64,000 bases of DNA, taken from positions 1 to 64,000 of the forward strand of contig DXIQ01000092.1 in the NCBI GenBank assembly GCA_019112785.1, written 5' to 3'. The translations under genes were made by a program, and so were the position numbers. Of the stretch, positions 8,759 through 17,090 are shown one piece after another (within the stretch, counting starts at the first letter, position 1; every line of letters begins with the position of its first letter). Below the pieces are notes generated by a model. The model saw only the letters and a program-made list of their open reading frames with translations, was not told where the DNA came from and did no database searches. The DNA comes from Candidatus Blautia stercorigallinarum. GTDB lineage: Bacteria > Bacillota > Clostridia > Lachnospirales > Lachnospiraceae.

Positions 8759-9680
8759 AGCCGCCTGCTTTCTGATATTGGATAATATCTGTAAAACTTT
8801 CTATTCGTGTCTCTATTCCTGCCATTCCTTCCTGAGCGTCCAGGGTAAGCTGAAGAACCGGCAGGCTTTTGATCTTTCTCATCAGCATATCATTCACCAG
8901 CGCATCCGGACCGCAGGGATAAGCGCTGACCAGTACAATGCCGTCCACTTTGTCTTTAAGGAGCATAATCGCGCCTGTCATCTCCCTGTTCACGATCCAG
9001 GGCATTACCTTTGAAAAATGGTAGCTTCTCTTCAATGCGCTTTCCCGGTTAACATAGTCTGTATATAGAACCTTATGGCCCATTTTTTTCAATATATCGC
9101 TGATCCCGCAGCCCATATATGCATCATGAAGAACATATGGATGTCCGGCCATGAGAATCTTTGTTCCCTTTTCTTCCAAAATTTTTCCCTGCTTTTTTTC
9201 CTGGGACTTAAACCAGTTCTCCTGTGCCTTTTTCGCCTGATTATATGATTTTTTTATCTCTTTTCTGGTCTTTCCCAGACTCAGACCCAATTCCATATAA
9301 ACTTTTTCTTCTTTTGTATGATCGTACCAGTCATAGCTGACCGTTAAGATCTTTACAGAACTTCCTCTGAAAATATTTTCAACCAGGTCGGGGAGGGACT
9401 GATACCGGGTACACATTTTTTCTTTGGTCTCGTAACCGCCCATGCGTGGCACAAAAACCGCATCACACTTTCCTATCAATTCCTTTACATGTCCAAGATA
9501 AATCTTAAAAGGGAGGCAGGTTTCATCAATGGCAAGCTGTACGCCTTCCTCCAGAATCCTTCTGTCACTTTTTTCGCTGACTGCACATTGATATCCCAGA
9601 TTTTCAAAAAAATTTTTTCATAGTATACCATCTCTATAGAGCATCAGCCCTCTGGGAATTCCGATCACCTGAATTGCCAT
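8748..9680 (-). pseudogene. DUF2229-like activase-associated protein with an in-frame TGA
   Basis: The natural start is ATG at 9680, with GAGG 8 nt upstream, giving MAIQVIGIPRGLMLY... typical of the DUF2229/CoA-activase N-terminal domain. Codon 21 (9620-9618) is TGA, where relatives as I recall them carry Trp in a context like LW..FFE.LG. After it the frame continues without interruption for 289 codons (DETCLPFKIYLGHV, GGYETKEKMC, GHPYVLHDAYMG, SAYPCGPDALV). The only later start before the conserved domain is a TTG at 9479, which would delete 67 residues. It is the first gene of the operon. A TGG-to-TGA nonsense mutation or a sequencing error is the simplest reading. Confidence 0.75.
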
Positions 9681-9710
9681 AGCTTTTCCTCTTTTCTGTC
9701 CTTAAACAAA

Positions 9711-9737
9711 CCGGTCCGCTCAAAAAGAGCGAACCGG
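9711..9737 (-). terminator. Attenuator-like hairpin in the leader of the activase operon
   Basis: Minus strand CCGGTTCGCTC-TTTTT-GAGCGGACCGG followed by TTTGTTT, 30 nt before the ATG at 9680. There is no minus-strand gene upstream to terminate, so it sits in the operon's own leader. A second palindrome, CATAGCG/CGCTATG, lies at 9765-9792, and TATACT-type -10 strings are at 9819-9829. Confidence 0.5.
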
Positions 9738-9877
9738 AAAAATGTAATAATCATACCTATACCACATAGCGGAGAGCCAAGAGAGCGCTATGCTCATCTG
9801 CCGACCGCTGACGATACTAGTATAGTATACCACCGGAGTTCTTTGCTGAAAAGTAAAAACGCAAAAAGAATGCAAAC

Positions 9878-9906
9878 TTGACATGAAAAATTGAAGTTCC
9901 TATAAT
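9878..9906 (+). promoter_or_regulatory. Consensus sigma-A promoter of the YczE-like gene
   Basis: Perfect TTGACA at 9878-9883, 17-bp spacer, perfect TATAAT at 9901-9906; the coding start is 51 bp further on. Confidence 0.85.
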
Positions 9907-9956
9907 AATCCATGGTATGTAGTATTATAAAATATTGAAAGAAGGTACAGATAAAA

Positions 9957-10616
9957 ATGACAAAAGAAAAAAGAAACGCGGCCAGTCTGGTAAAACGATA
10001 TCTGTTTCTGTGTGTGGGACTTTGTATCATGGCATTTGGTGTCGCCTTCTCCATAGAAGCCAATTTAGGGACCTCTCCCATTTCCAGTCTTCCCTATGTC
10101 ACCAGCCTTCTGACTCCCCTGTCAGTTGGCAATACTACAATCATTATGCACTGCGTATTTATTCTGATCCAGATACTGATCCTGAGAAAACGTTATGAGC
10201 TGGTGCAGCTGATGCAGCTTCCGGTAGCCTTTCTCTTTGGTTATCTCACAGACTTTGCAGTCTGGGCTCTGGACAAAGTTACGTATAAGACTTACTGGCA
10301 GCAATGGCTCCTGTGCATAATCGGGATCCTTCTGGTAGCCATAGGGGTAAGCTTTGAAGTCACTGCAAATGTAGTAACCCTTGCAGGGGAAGGTGTTGTG
10401 CTGGCCATATGTAAAGTGTGTCCTGTAAAGTTCGGTTATATGAAGGTAGGCTTTGATGTGACCCTTGTGGTGATCTCCTGCATCTTGTCGCTGGTTTTCC
10501 TGGGAGGACTCCACGGCGTACGGGAAGGGACAATTGCGGCAGCGATCTTTGTAGGTTTGATCGCAAAAGAAATAAACCGACCTCTGAAAAAATTTGAAGA
10601 AGCATTTCTGTGCTGA
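9957..10616 (+). CDS. YczE/YitT-type integral membrane protein
   Basis: 219 residues with about five hydrophobic segments (roughly 17-36, 55-75, 84-102, 116-135, 160-180). The conserved opening GVAFSIEANLGTSPISSLPY is typical of the YczE/YyaS/YitT-like (DUF6198) family. Its cargo is unknown. It has a perfect sigma-A promoter and GAAAGAAGG upstream, and stands alone, diverging from the activase operon and converging on a LacI regulator. Family fairly sure; function not assigned. Confidence 0.8.
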   Translation: MTKEKRNAASLVKRYLFLCVGLCIMAFGVAFSIEANLGTSPISSLPYVTSLLTPLSVGNTTIIMHCVFILIQILILRKRYELVQLMQLPVAFLFGYLTDFAVWALDKVTYKTYWQQWLLCIIGILLVAIGVSFEVTANVVTLAGEGVVLAICKVCPVKFGYMKVGFDVTLVVISCILSLVFLGGLHGVREGTIAAAIFVGLIAKEINRPLKKFEEAFLC

Positions 10617-10636
10617 TCGATCCAGAATAAAACCTT

Positions 10637-11719
10637 CTATAACTGCCGGGGATAAGAGGTACTGCCTCTTAAGATCAAACGGGGTTCATACTCAATATGA
10701 TAGATCATTCCCTGACTGCTTTTATCCCGGTTCTGCTTTCGCCCCTCTATTTTCTTTAAAAGGATCTCACAGGCATTTTCCCCTTTCTTAGGGGTAAAAT
10801 GCTCTACTGTGGTCAGATCGATCCCCCTGAGTCCGGAAAACAGAAGATTGTCACATCCCAATACCGAAATATCCTCCGGTATACGATAGTGTCTGTCCAG
10901 CAGGGCATCCCGTATGCCAAGGGCAACCATATCATTGGTCCCTGCCACGGCTGTAATATCCGGAATCTCCATTACAAGAGAAGACGCAAGTTCATATCCG
11001 GTCTTATATTCCATATCAACTTCCTGGAACATAACGTCCATTTCTTCAGGAAGACTTCTCACATAAACACTTTCCCTGTATCCAGCTTCTTCAAATGCCC
11101 GGCAAAAGCCCCGGATCCGCGCCCTTCTGGCCGACTGTCTCTGAGTAAGAGGTGTGGAAAGAAAGGCCACTTTTCGATGTCCCAGCTTAAGCAGATGTTC
11201 CGCAAGGATCTTTCCCATTCGTTCACTGTTTAATTCCACCATATCTATTCCCCGCACCGCGTCCTTTTCCCCGATGAGGATCACCGGGATCTTTCCTGAA
11301 ATTTCACGGACAAGTTCCGGAAAACTGGGGGTAAATGTAAAGATAATCCCGGAGGGATTTAATTTCTCTATTTTTTTCAGATATTTTTCTTCTGTCCCGT
11401 AGTCCCTTCCTGTATTGCAGAGAAACACATCATAACGGTTTTTCTTTGCGGTTTTCTCAATTCCCTGAAGCAGAGAAAAATAATAGGGATTAGTCAGATT
11501 GGGACATAAGACAAAAATCGTTCCCAGCATTTGGATCCTTGGCTTTTTCTGCTTTCTTTCCATGGAATACCCAAGTTCCCTGGCAGCCTCTTCAACTCTG
11601 AGGATCGTTTCTCTGGAAAAAGAAACATTATACTTTTTATTCAGGATCATGGAAACGGTAGACTGGGAGACACCTGCTCTCCTGGCTACATCAGTAGATG
11701 TAACATTTTTTCGATTCAT
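10637..11719 (-). CDS. LacI/GalR-family transcriptional regulator
   Basis: 360 residues. The N-terminal HTH (TSTDVARRAGVSQSTVSMILN, about 7-27) and hinge helix are followed by a periplasmic-binding-protein-like sensor domain (LGTIFVLCPNLTNPYYFSLLQGIE from about 66; DMVALGIRDALLDRHYRIPEDISVLGCDN near 265-293). The hinge lacks a clear LAxAL, reading EAARELGYSMERKQ. No sugar operon adjoins it, so its targets are probably elsewhere or itself. Converges with the YczE-like gene, 20 bp apart. Confidence 0.9.
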   Translation of the reverse strand: MNRKNVTSTDVARRAGVSQSTVSMILNKKYNVSFSRETILRVEEAARELGYSMERKQKKPRIQMLGTIFVLCPNLTNPYYFSLLQGIEKTAKKNRYDVFLCNTGRDYGTEEKYLKKIEKLNPSGIIFTFTPSFPELVREISGKIPVILIGEKDAVRGIDMVELNSERMGKILAEHLLKLGHRKVAFLSTPLTQRQSARRARIRGFCRAFEEAGYRESVYVRSLPEEMDVMFQEVDMEYKTGYELASSLVMEIPDITAVAGTNDMVALGIRDALLDRHYRIPEDISVLGCDNLLFSGLRGIDLTTVEHFTPKKGENACEILLKKIEGRKQNRDKSSQGMIYHIEYEPRLILRGSTSYPRQL

Positions 11720-11878
11720 GGAATATATACCTCAACACGTTTTTCAATATTGTAACATTGAAAATCAAGTCCTACAAGAGAATGTCTCGTCAAAAATTTC
11801 CTGCTTCCATAAGAAGTTCCCTACCTGTATGTAATATTAAAGCAGACCGGTACAGACCCGTCTTCTCTGCTGAAAATC

Positions 11879-12199
11879 TTATTTATACTCAGAAGAGTAA
11901 TAGGGAATACACAGATAGGATCCTGCATATATAGTATCCTGATCCAGATGGTTGATCTGTCTCACTTCCCGGATATAATCATCCAAATCTTCATACTCAC
12001 TGGAAGCATATTCCCGGGCAATCTCCCACAGACTGCTCCCAGGCTCTACCTGTATGCTGGTATAATATTTATAACGGCTGGACTCGCTGGTTCCCGCTTC
12101 CGCCGTCCTTGTCATAATAAAGCTTGTTCCAAAAGCAGCAAAAACCGCAAAACATAGTAATACCGCCAGTGATAATCTTTTCTGTTTTCTTCTTCTCAT
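11879..12199 (-). CDS. yneA: YneA-like SOS cell-division inhibitor (TM + LysM)
   Basis: 106 residues. ATG at 12199 is preferred because GGGGAGG lies 8 nt upstream; a longer in-frame opening at 12241 would run through the LexA boxes. A basic N-terminus (MRRRKQKRLS) leads into one membrane segment (about 9-27), then a LysM domain (YYTSIQVEPGSSLWEIAREY ... LCIPY). Architecture, size and position divergent from lexA match YneA, which delays septation during the SOS response. Two LexA boxes overlap its upstream region. Function by family and context. Confidence 0.85.
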   Translation of the reverse strand: MRRRKQKRLSLAVLLCFAVFAAFGTSFIMTRTAEAGTSESSRYKYYTSIQVEPGSSLWEIAREYASSEYEDLDDYIREVRQINHLDQDTIYAGSYLCIPYYSSEYK

Positions 12200-12224
12200 T
12201 CTACTTACCTCCCCATATCCTATG

Positions 12225-12252
12225 CGAACATGCATTCGCAAACATACGTTCT
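12225..12252. promoter_or_regulatory. Tandem LexA boxes (yneA side)
   Basis: CGAACATGCATTCG at 12225-12238 and CAAACATACGTTCT at 12239-12252, directly abutting, match the Gram-positive SOS box CGAACNNNNGTTYG with one or two deviations each. A weaker AGAACACATGTCTG follows at 12279-12292. Confidence 0.85.
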
Positions 12253-12305
12253 TTTTCTGTTGTGACCATCATAATACAAGAACACATGTCTGTCAATATG
12301 TTTTT

Positions 12306-12319
12306 CGAACAAACTTTCG
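12306..12319. promoter_or_regulatory. LexA box upstream of lexA
   Basis: CGAACAAACTTTCG, one mismatch to CGAACNNNNGTTCG, 11 bp upstream of the lexA -35 box; implies autorepression. Confidence 0.7.
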
Positions 12320-12329
12320 GAATATCTGT

Positions 12330-12358
12330 TTGCATTTCCAGAGGCTTTATGGTATGAT
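12330..12358 (+). promoter_or_regulatory. lexA promoter
   Basis: -35 TTGCAT at 12330-12335, 17-bp spacer, -10 TATGAT at 12353-12358, 27 bp before the lexA ATG; GGAGG precedes the start. Confidence 0.65.
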
Positions 12359-12385
12359 AATGAAAAGAAATCGGAGGTATCTGTT

Positions 12386-13012
12386 ATGTCCTATGGTAAG
12401 ATCAGCAAGAAACAATCTGAAATTTTAGAATATATAAAAAATGAAATTTTGAACCGGGGGTTCCCTCCTTCTGTCCGGGAAATCTGTGAAGCAGTTAATT
12501 TAAAATCCACTTCTTCCGTCCATTCCCATCTGGAAACCCTGGAGAAAAACGGTTATATCCGCCGGGATCCCACTAAACCCCGGGCTATAGAGATCGTAGA
12601 CGATAATTTTAATCTGGTACGGAGAGAGACTGTCAATGTTCCTATCATTGGAAAGGTAGCTGCAGGCCAGCCTTTGCTGGCAGTGGAAAATGTGGAGGGT
12701 TATTTTCCCATACCTTCCGAATACATGCCCAACAACAAGACCTTTATGCTGGTAGTACAGGGAGACAGTATGGTCAACGCCGGTATTTTCAATGGAGACT
12801 ATGTAGTTGTGGAGCAACAGCCCACTGCGGAAAACGGCCAGAAAGTGGTAGCCCTGATCGATGACTCTGCCACAGTAAAAACTTTTTACAAAGAAGACGG
12901 ACATATCCGCCTCCAGCCGGAAAATGATTCTATGGAGCCTATTATCGTAGAGCCGGACCAGCCATTCCAGATCCTCGGAAAGGTAATCGGTGTTTTCCGC
13001 TTTATGCGGTAA
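12386..13012 (+). CDS. lexA: LexA SOS repressor
   Basis: 208 residues with the winged HTH ([20 protein letters not shown], about 27-46) and a C-terminal S24 autoprotease. The cleavage site A93-G94 is in VAAGQP, the nucleophile is S128 in [10 protein letters not shown], and the general base K165 is in ATVKTFY. It represses DNA-damage genes until RecA-stimulated self-cleavage. It diverges from the yneA-like gene with SOS boxes between them, and ends at a strong bidirectional terminator. Confidence 0.97.
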   Translation: MSYGKISKKQSEILEYIKNEILNRGFPPSVREICEAVNLKSTSSVHSHLETLEKNGYIRRDPTKPRAIEIVDDNFNLVRRETVNVPIIGKVAAGQPLLAVENVEGYFPIPSEYMPNNKTFMLVVQGDSMVNAGIFNGDYVVVEQQPTAENGQKVVALIDDSATVKTFYKEDGHIRLQPENDSMEPIIVEPDQPFQILGKVIGVFRFMR

Positions 13013-13084
13013 TATAACCTTACCGCGTCGTGTATTTTCCGCCTGAAAGGCTTTTAGAAGGCAATCTGGAACACTTTCCTGTAG

Positions 13085-13145
13085 GATAAAAAGAGCCTTG
13101 CTCTGCAGCTGATCACTCATCTGCTTTGCATAGGCTCTTTTTATC
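13085..13145. terminator. Bidirectional terminator lexA / rsfS
   Basis: GATAAAAAGAGCCT at 13085-13098 pairs with AGGCTCTTTTTATC at 13132-13145, with TGC..GCA continuing the stem; T-runs occur on both strands. It serves lexA (+) and the rsfS operon (-). Confidence 0.85.
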
Positions 13146-13150
13146 TGCGT

Positions 13151-13501
13151 TTATTCAAAATCTTCTCTGTTCACAAGGGTTCCGTCTCTCCAGATCCTTT
13201 CCAGGTCATAGAACAGACGGTTCTCCTCATCAAAGATATGGATGACTACGTCTCTGTAATCAAGAAGGATCCAGTTGGCTGTCTGATAGCCCTCCATCTG
13301 TTTTGGTTCTACTCCGGCTCTGCCCAGTTTTTCGCTGACACTGTCCGCCATAGCCTGGACCTGGTTCCGGTTGCTTCCGCTGGCAATAATAAAATAATCT
13401 GCCAGCGTGGAAACTTTCTCAATGTCAATGATCTTAATATCCTGTGCTTTTTTATCTTCCATTGCCTCACAGGCAAGACGCACCATTTCTTTACTTTCCA
13501 T
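13151..13501 (-). CDS. rsfS: Ribosomal silencing factor RsfS
   Basis: 116 residues from ATG 13501, preceded by AAAGG; a longer in-frame opening to 13552 lies inside the upstream gene and is not needed. Motifs KAQDIKIIDIEKVSTLADYFIIASG, EGYQTANWILLDYRDVVIHIF and FYDLERIW are diagnostic of RsfS/YbeB/Iojap. The protein binds L14 and blocks subunit joining in starvation. Its start overlaps the yqeK end by 11 nt in the order nadD-yqeK-rsfS. Confidence 0.95.
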   Translation of the reverse strand: MESKEMVRLACEAMEDKKAQDIKIIDIEKVSTLADYFIIASGSNRNQVQAMADSVSEKLGRAGVEPKQMEGYQTANWILLDYRDVVIHIFDEENRLFYDLERIWRDGTLVNREDFE

Positions 13502-14105
13502 GTTTTTCCTTTCTCTGCTTTCTTTCCAGGTGAAGAGTTTCATAATATTCAAAGGCCTTCCGGGTCATGGGATCCAAAACTTTGCTGCTGTTTCCCAGGT
13601 AGGTAAGGCTGTCTTTTAAAATATAGTACATGCCTTCGTCCAGATCTTCAAAAGCCACTTTCCGGATCCATGCCAGTCTTGGGGCTTTGTTCCTGCCAGG
13701 TTCGATATAGTCTGCAATGTAGACGATCTTCTCCAGTTCGCTCATGGCTTCTTTTCCCGTTGTATGCCAGCGGATGGCAGAGAGGATCTCTTCGTCCTCG
13801 ATCTGGTATTTTTCCTTTGCGATATAGGCTCCCAGCTTCGCGTGGAGGAGAAAAGGATTGGACTTTTCCACAGACGAAACCCGTATATCCTGTTTTTTGC
13901 AGATCTTCAATTTCTTTTTGTTGGGAATGCATTTGGCACAGTCGTGGAGCAGTCCTGCCATCTGCGCCTGTTCCATATCATAATCATGAGCCATAGCCAG
14001 AGCTGCGGCAGTGTACATCACGCCCAGAGTATGCCGGTATCTGTCTTTATCCAGATATTTTTTTAATTTTTTCTCGTATTCTGCAAAATTATACTTCATC
14101 TTCAT
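13491..14105 (-). CDS. yqeK: HD-domain hydrolase YqeK (Ap4A hydrolase-type)
   Basis: About 204 residues. HD-superfamily metal motifs are RHTLGVMYTA, LLHDCAKCIP and IRWHTTGKEAMSELEKIVYIADYIEPGR. The last string is the YqeK signature; YqeK proteins cleave diadenosine tetraphosphate symmetrically. Adjacent starts are GTG 14108, ATG 14105 and ATG 14099; AAGGATT just upstream does not decide between them. The start overlaps the nadD 3' end, indicating translational coupling. Confidence 0.93.
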   Translation of the reverse strand: MKMKYNFAEYEKKLKKYLDKDRYRHTLGVMYTAAALAMAHDYDMEQAQMAGLLHDCAKCIPNKKKLKICKKQDIRVSSVEKSNPFLLHAKLGAYIAKEKYQIEDEEILSAIRWHTTGKEAMSELEKIVYIADYIEPGRNKAPRLAWIRKVAFEDLDEGMYYILKDSLTYLGNSSKVLDPMTRKAFEYYETLHLERKQRKEKHGK

Positions 14106-14727
14106 CACAATCCTTATAAATGTTATTTCTCTGTATATAATCGATTACCTGATCCGGCACATAATAAGCCAGGCTTCTTCCCTTTTCGATCCAGGAACGT
14201 ATCATTTTAGATGAAATGTCAATATTTAAAGACTCCAGCTTTTCGATCTTACCCTGATATTTTTCTTCCAGATGACAGATGACCCTGTCCAGCTTTTCAT
14301 CGCTGGTATGATTCCTGGTGCCTACCAGGATCGTACAGGCAGCCAGGATCCGCCCCGGTTCTTTCCAGTCGTCAAAGGTATAAAGAGAATCCGCCCCAAG
14401 GATAAAGTAATACTCTGTATCCGGATTCTGCTGTTTCAGACGCTCCAGAGTCCGGTAGGTATAGGTATATCCCTCTTTGTGCATCTCTTCCAGGGACAGG
14501 GTAAAATGGGGATTGGAAGCAATGGCCAGCCGGACCATATCTACACGCTGAGAATCTGTTGCCCCGTTCTCCCTGTCCTGCTTATGGGGTGGATTTCCGG
14601 CGGGCATGAATAATACCTTATCTAATTGAAACTGATGGTATGCAGTCTCCCCCAGGATCAAATGTCCGATATGGATAGGGTCAAAGGTACCTCCCATGAT
14701 CCCTATCCGCTTCTTCTTTTCACTCAT
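14089..14727 (-). CDS. nadD: Nicotinate-nucleotide adenylyltransferase
   Basis: 212 residues of the nucleotidyltransferase alpha/beta-phosphodiesterase fold. GGTFDPIHIGHL near 11-22 holds the T/HxGH motif, YYFILGADSLYTFDDW is near 105-120, and the C-terminal ISSKMIRSWIEKGRSLAYYVP holds the ISSTxxR-type motif. It makes deamido-NAD from nicotinate mononucleotide and ATP. The start follows GAGGAG. First gene of the nadD-yqeK-rsfS set, 66 bp after yhbY. Confidence 0.96.
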   Translation of the reverse strand: MSEKKKRIGIMGGTFDPIHIGHLILGETAYHQFQLDKVLFMPAGNPPHKQDRENGATDSQRVDMVRLAIASNPHFTLSLEEMHKEGYTYTYRTLERLKQQNPDTEYYFILGADSLYTFDDWKEPGRILAACTILVGTRNHTSDEKLDRVICHLEEKYQGKIEKLESLNIDISSKMIRSWIEKGRSLAYYVPDQVIDYIQRNNIYKDCDEDEV

Positions 14728-14793
14728 GGCTGCTCCTCTTTCTTTATGTGCCCCGGCAGGCTTCCGAAAGCCTGTCCTGAAACTCCCTGAAGA

Positions 14794-15084
14794 TCAGGGA
14801 AGAAGTATTTTTTTCTTATCTTCTTTTCCTTCTCTGTAAAGAACGATCTTTTTCCCGATGACCTGGACTACCTGAGAACGGGTTCTTTCCGCCAGCACAT
14901 CTGCCAGGCTCCTGGGATCATCCATACAGTTCTGAAGCACACTGATCTTGATCAGTTCTCTTGCAGCCAGCGCTTCTTCCACAGCCTTTGTCAGCTCCGG
15001 AGTCAGGCTGGATTTCCCGATCTGGATGATAGGCTCCATTTTCATAGCAAGACTTTTTAAATAAGCTCTCTGTTTGCTTGTCAT
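14794..15084 (-). CDS. yhbY: CRM-domain RNA-binding protein YhbY
   Basis: 96 residues forming a single CRM domain: TSKQRAYLKSLAMKMEPIIQ, IGKSSLTPEL, ELIKISVLQNC, and the C-terminal VQVIGKKIVLYRE. YhbY-type proteins associate with pre-50S particles. The gene lies 9 bp after obg, with which it is usually linked, and before nadD. Confidence 0.94.
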   Translation of the reverse strand: MTSKQRAYLKSLAMKMEPIIQIGKSSLTPELTKAVEEALAARELIKISVLQNCMDDPRSLADVLAERTRSQVVQVIGKKIVLYREGKEDKKKILLP

Positions 15085-15093
15085 AATTTACTC

Positions 15094-16386
15094 CTATTTG
15101 TAATAATCGAAATCAAAGCCGTACATCCGTACCGTATCCCCCTCCTGGATACCGGCTTTCTCCAGATCTTCCAGGATTCCGGATTCTTTCAGGAACTTCT
15201 GGAAAAACAGGAATCCTTTTTCTGAATCCAGATTGGTATAACCCAGCATCTTCTCGATCTTTGGTCCCTCTACGATAAAGATGTGTTCATCATTCTCTGA
15301 TTTCTCTACTGTATAAGGCAGATTCTCCCGGATCATCATATCCTCCGGGAAAAACTCCTGTTCAAAAACAACAGGTTCTTTGTCAATAGAATCCAGAAGC
15401 TGCTTCACATAATAGAGCAGCTCTTTCAGGCCCTTGCCGCTTACCGCGGAAATACCGAACACCCGGATACCCTGAGGCTCGAACTCTTTACGAAGCCGCT
15501 CTACCGGGTCCTCATCCCCGGGATAAATGGCGTCAATCTTATTTGCCGCTATAACCTGGGGCTTTTTCATCATCTCAGGATCATAGGCTTCCAGTTCTTT
15601 GTTGATCTTGTAAATATCATCTACCGGATCACGGCCTTCTGTGGAAGCTGCATCTACCAGATGGATCAACACTCTTGTCCTTTCAATATGACGCAGGAAC
15701 TGATGACCTAGTCCCACGCCCTGGGAAGCTCCTTCAATAAGTCCGGGAATATCCGCAATAACAAATCCCTGACATCCTTCAAAATCTACCACTCCCAGAT
15801 GAGGGTTTATGGTAGTGAAATGATAATTGGCGATCTGAGGCCGGGCATTGCTCACTCTGGAGAGAAGAGTAGATTTTCCAACATTGGGGAATCCCAGAAG
15901 GCCCACGTCCGCGATCACTTTCAGCTCTAACTGTACCTCCAGCTCCTGTGCAGCCTGTCCCGGCTGGGCATATTTAGGTGCCTGCATGGTGGCTGTAGCG
16001 TAATGCTGATTGCCGTTGCCTCCTCTTCCTCCTTTTAAGACTACCTGCCTTGTGTTTTCTCCGGACATATCGGCAATGACCTTCCCGCTGGCCGCGTCTT
16101 TGATCACCGTTCCTTCAGGAACTTTCAGGATGATATCTTTACCGTCAGCTCCGTGGCATCTTCTCTTGCCCCCCGGCTCTCCGTCTCCCGCGGCGTATTT
16201 TCTTTTGTGACGGTAATCGCTCAGGGCGTTTAATCCTTTATCCACCTCAAAAATAACATCGCCGCCTCTTCCGCCGTCTCCGCCGTCAGGACCGCCGCTG
16301 GGGACAAAAAGCTCTCTTCTGAAGCTTACATGTCCGTCGCCGCCCTTGCCTGAGCGGATATAGATTTTCGCTCTGTCTGCAAACAT
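15094..16386 (-). CDS. obgE: Obg GTPase (CgtA)
   Basis: 430 residues in three domains: glycine-rich Obg fold (1-158; RSGKGGDGHVSFRRE, GGPDGGDGGRGGD), G domain (about 159-330; GFPNVGKSTLLSRVSN as P-loop, DIPGLIEGA, NKID), and the C-terminal OCT domain (GFLFFQKFLKESG). It acts in late 50S assembly and stress control. It is preceded by a terminator after rpmA, so its expression may be set separately from the ribosomal-protein genes. Confidence 0.97.
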   Translation of the reverse strand: MFADRAKIYIRSGKGGDGHVSFRRELFVPSGGPDGGDGGRGGDVIFEVDKGLNALSDYRHKRKYAAGDGEPGGKRRCHGADGKDIILKVPEGTVIKDAASGKVIADMSGENTRQVVLKGGRGGNGNQHYATATMQAPKYAQPGQAAQELEVQLELKVIADVGLLGFPNVGKSTLLSRVSNARPQIANYHFTTINPHLGVVDFEGCQGFVIADIPGLIEGASQGVGLGHQFLRHIERTRVLIHLVDAASTEGRDPVDDIYKINKELEAYDPEMMKKPQVIAANKIDAIYPGDEDPVERLRKEFEPQGIRVFGISAVSGKGLKELLYYVKQLLDSIDKEPVVFEQEFFPEDMMIRENLPYTVEKSENDEHIFIVEGPKIEKMLGYTNLDSEKGFLFFQKFLKESGILEDLEKAGIQEGDTVRMYGFDFDYYK

Positions 16387-16412
16387 AATTTCCTCCGTCT
16401 GATTTTCTATAT

Positions 16413-16449
16413 GAAAAAAAGTGGCTCCAAACCAAAATGATTTGAAGCC
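16413..16449 (-). terminator. Terminator between rpmA and obg
   Basis: Minus strand GGCTTCAAA-loop-TTTGGAGCC followed by ACTTTTTTT. A 9-bp stem (one G-U pair) would reduce read-through from rpmA into obg. Confidence 0.7.
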
Positions 16450-16464
16450 GCCCTGTTATCGTGA

Positions 16465-16755
16465 TTACTCAGCCGTAGTTACGGGAACTACAGAAACCTG
16501 TTTTTTGTCTCTGCCTTTTCTCTCAAAACGTACCACACCGTCAACTAATGCAAACAAAGTGTCGTCTCCGCCTTTGCCTACGTTTACGCCTGGGTGGATC
16601 TTTGTTCCACGCTGTCTGTAAAGGATATTTCCAGCTTTTACAAACTGTCCGTCAGCTCTCTTGGCACCCAGTCTCTTGGACTCGGAATCACGGCCGTTCT
16701 TTGTAGAACCAACTCCCTTTTTATGAGCAAATAACTGAAGGTTCATCTTTAACAT
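16465..16755 (-). CDS. rpmA: 50S ribosomal protein L27 (precursor with N-terminal extension)
   Basis: 96 residues. [20 protein letters not shown] is the L27 signature. The extension MLKMNLQLF precedes AHKKG and matches the Firmicutes precursor cut after Phe by the cysteine protease Prp, encoded just upstream. The start follows GGAGG at 8 nt. Mature L27 reaches the peptidyl-transferase centre, so removal of the extension is expected to be needed for function. Confidence 0.97.
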   Translation of the reverse strand: MLKMNLQLFAHKKGVGSTKNGRDSESKRLGAKRADGQFVKAGNILYRQRGTKIHPGVNVGKGGDDTLFALVDGVVRFERKGRDKKQVSVVPVTTAE

Positions 16756-16758
16756 GTC

Positions 16759-17085
16759 TTACACCTCCTCGAATATGACATCTAGATAATCCATATATTC
16801 TTCTTCTATCCCCTGTAAACCGAGGATAAGGGAATCCAGAAGCAGTTTTGATCCTTTGGAATATCCCGGCTCCATCTTTAGATACAGTCCTCCATTTTCT
16901 TCATCTACATCGGCAGTAAAACTGTCCTGTGTAAAATGTTCAATGGAATTCACAGTATTCTGAGCCAGCACTGATACAGCAGCACATACAATATCGCTGC
17001 CTCTTGCGGCATAACCTGCATGTCCCTGCATGGAAAATCCTGCGATCTCCCCTTCTGAACTCTGATAAATCGTTACTTTAATCAT
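16759..17085 (-). CDS. prp: Ribosomal-processing cysteine protease Prp
   Basis: 108 residues. The catalytic dyad is visible as GHAGYA (H22) and GSDIVCAAVSV (C34), as in the YsxB/Prp family, which removes the N-terminal extension of L27. It sits between rplU and rpmA, 3 bp before rpmA and 5 bp after rplU, the canonical Firmicutes order. Confidence 0.96.
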   Translation of the reverse strand: MIKVTIYQSSEGEIAGFSMQGHAGYAARGSDIVCAAVSVLAQNTVNSIEHFTQDSFTADVDEENGGLYLKMEPGYSKGSKLLLDSLILGLQGIEEEYMDYLDVIFEEV

Positions 17086-17090
17086 GGGGA

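Noticed and set aside
9618-9620. TGA as a selenocysteine codon
   Set aside because: The position is not a Cys in relatives as I recall them but a Trp, and no SECIS-like hairpin follows directly; kept only as an alternative to test.
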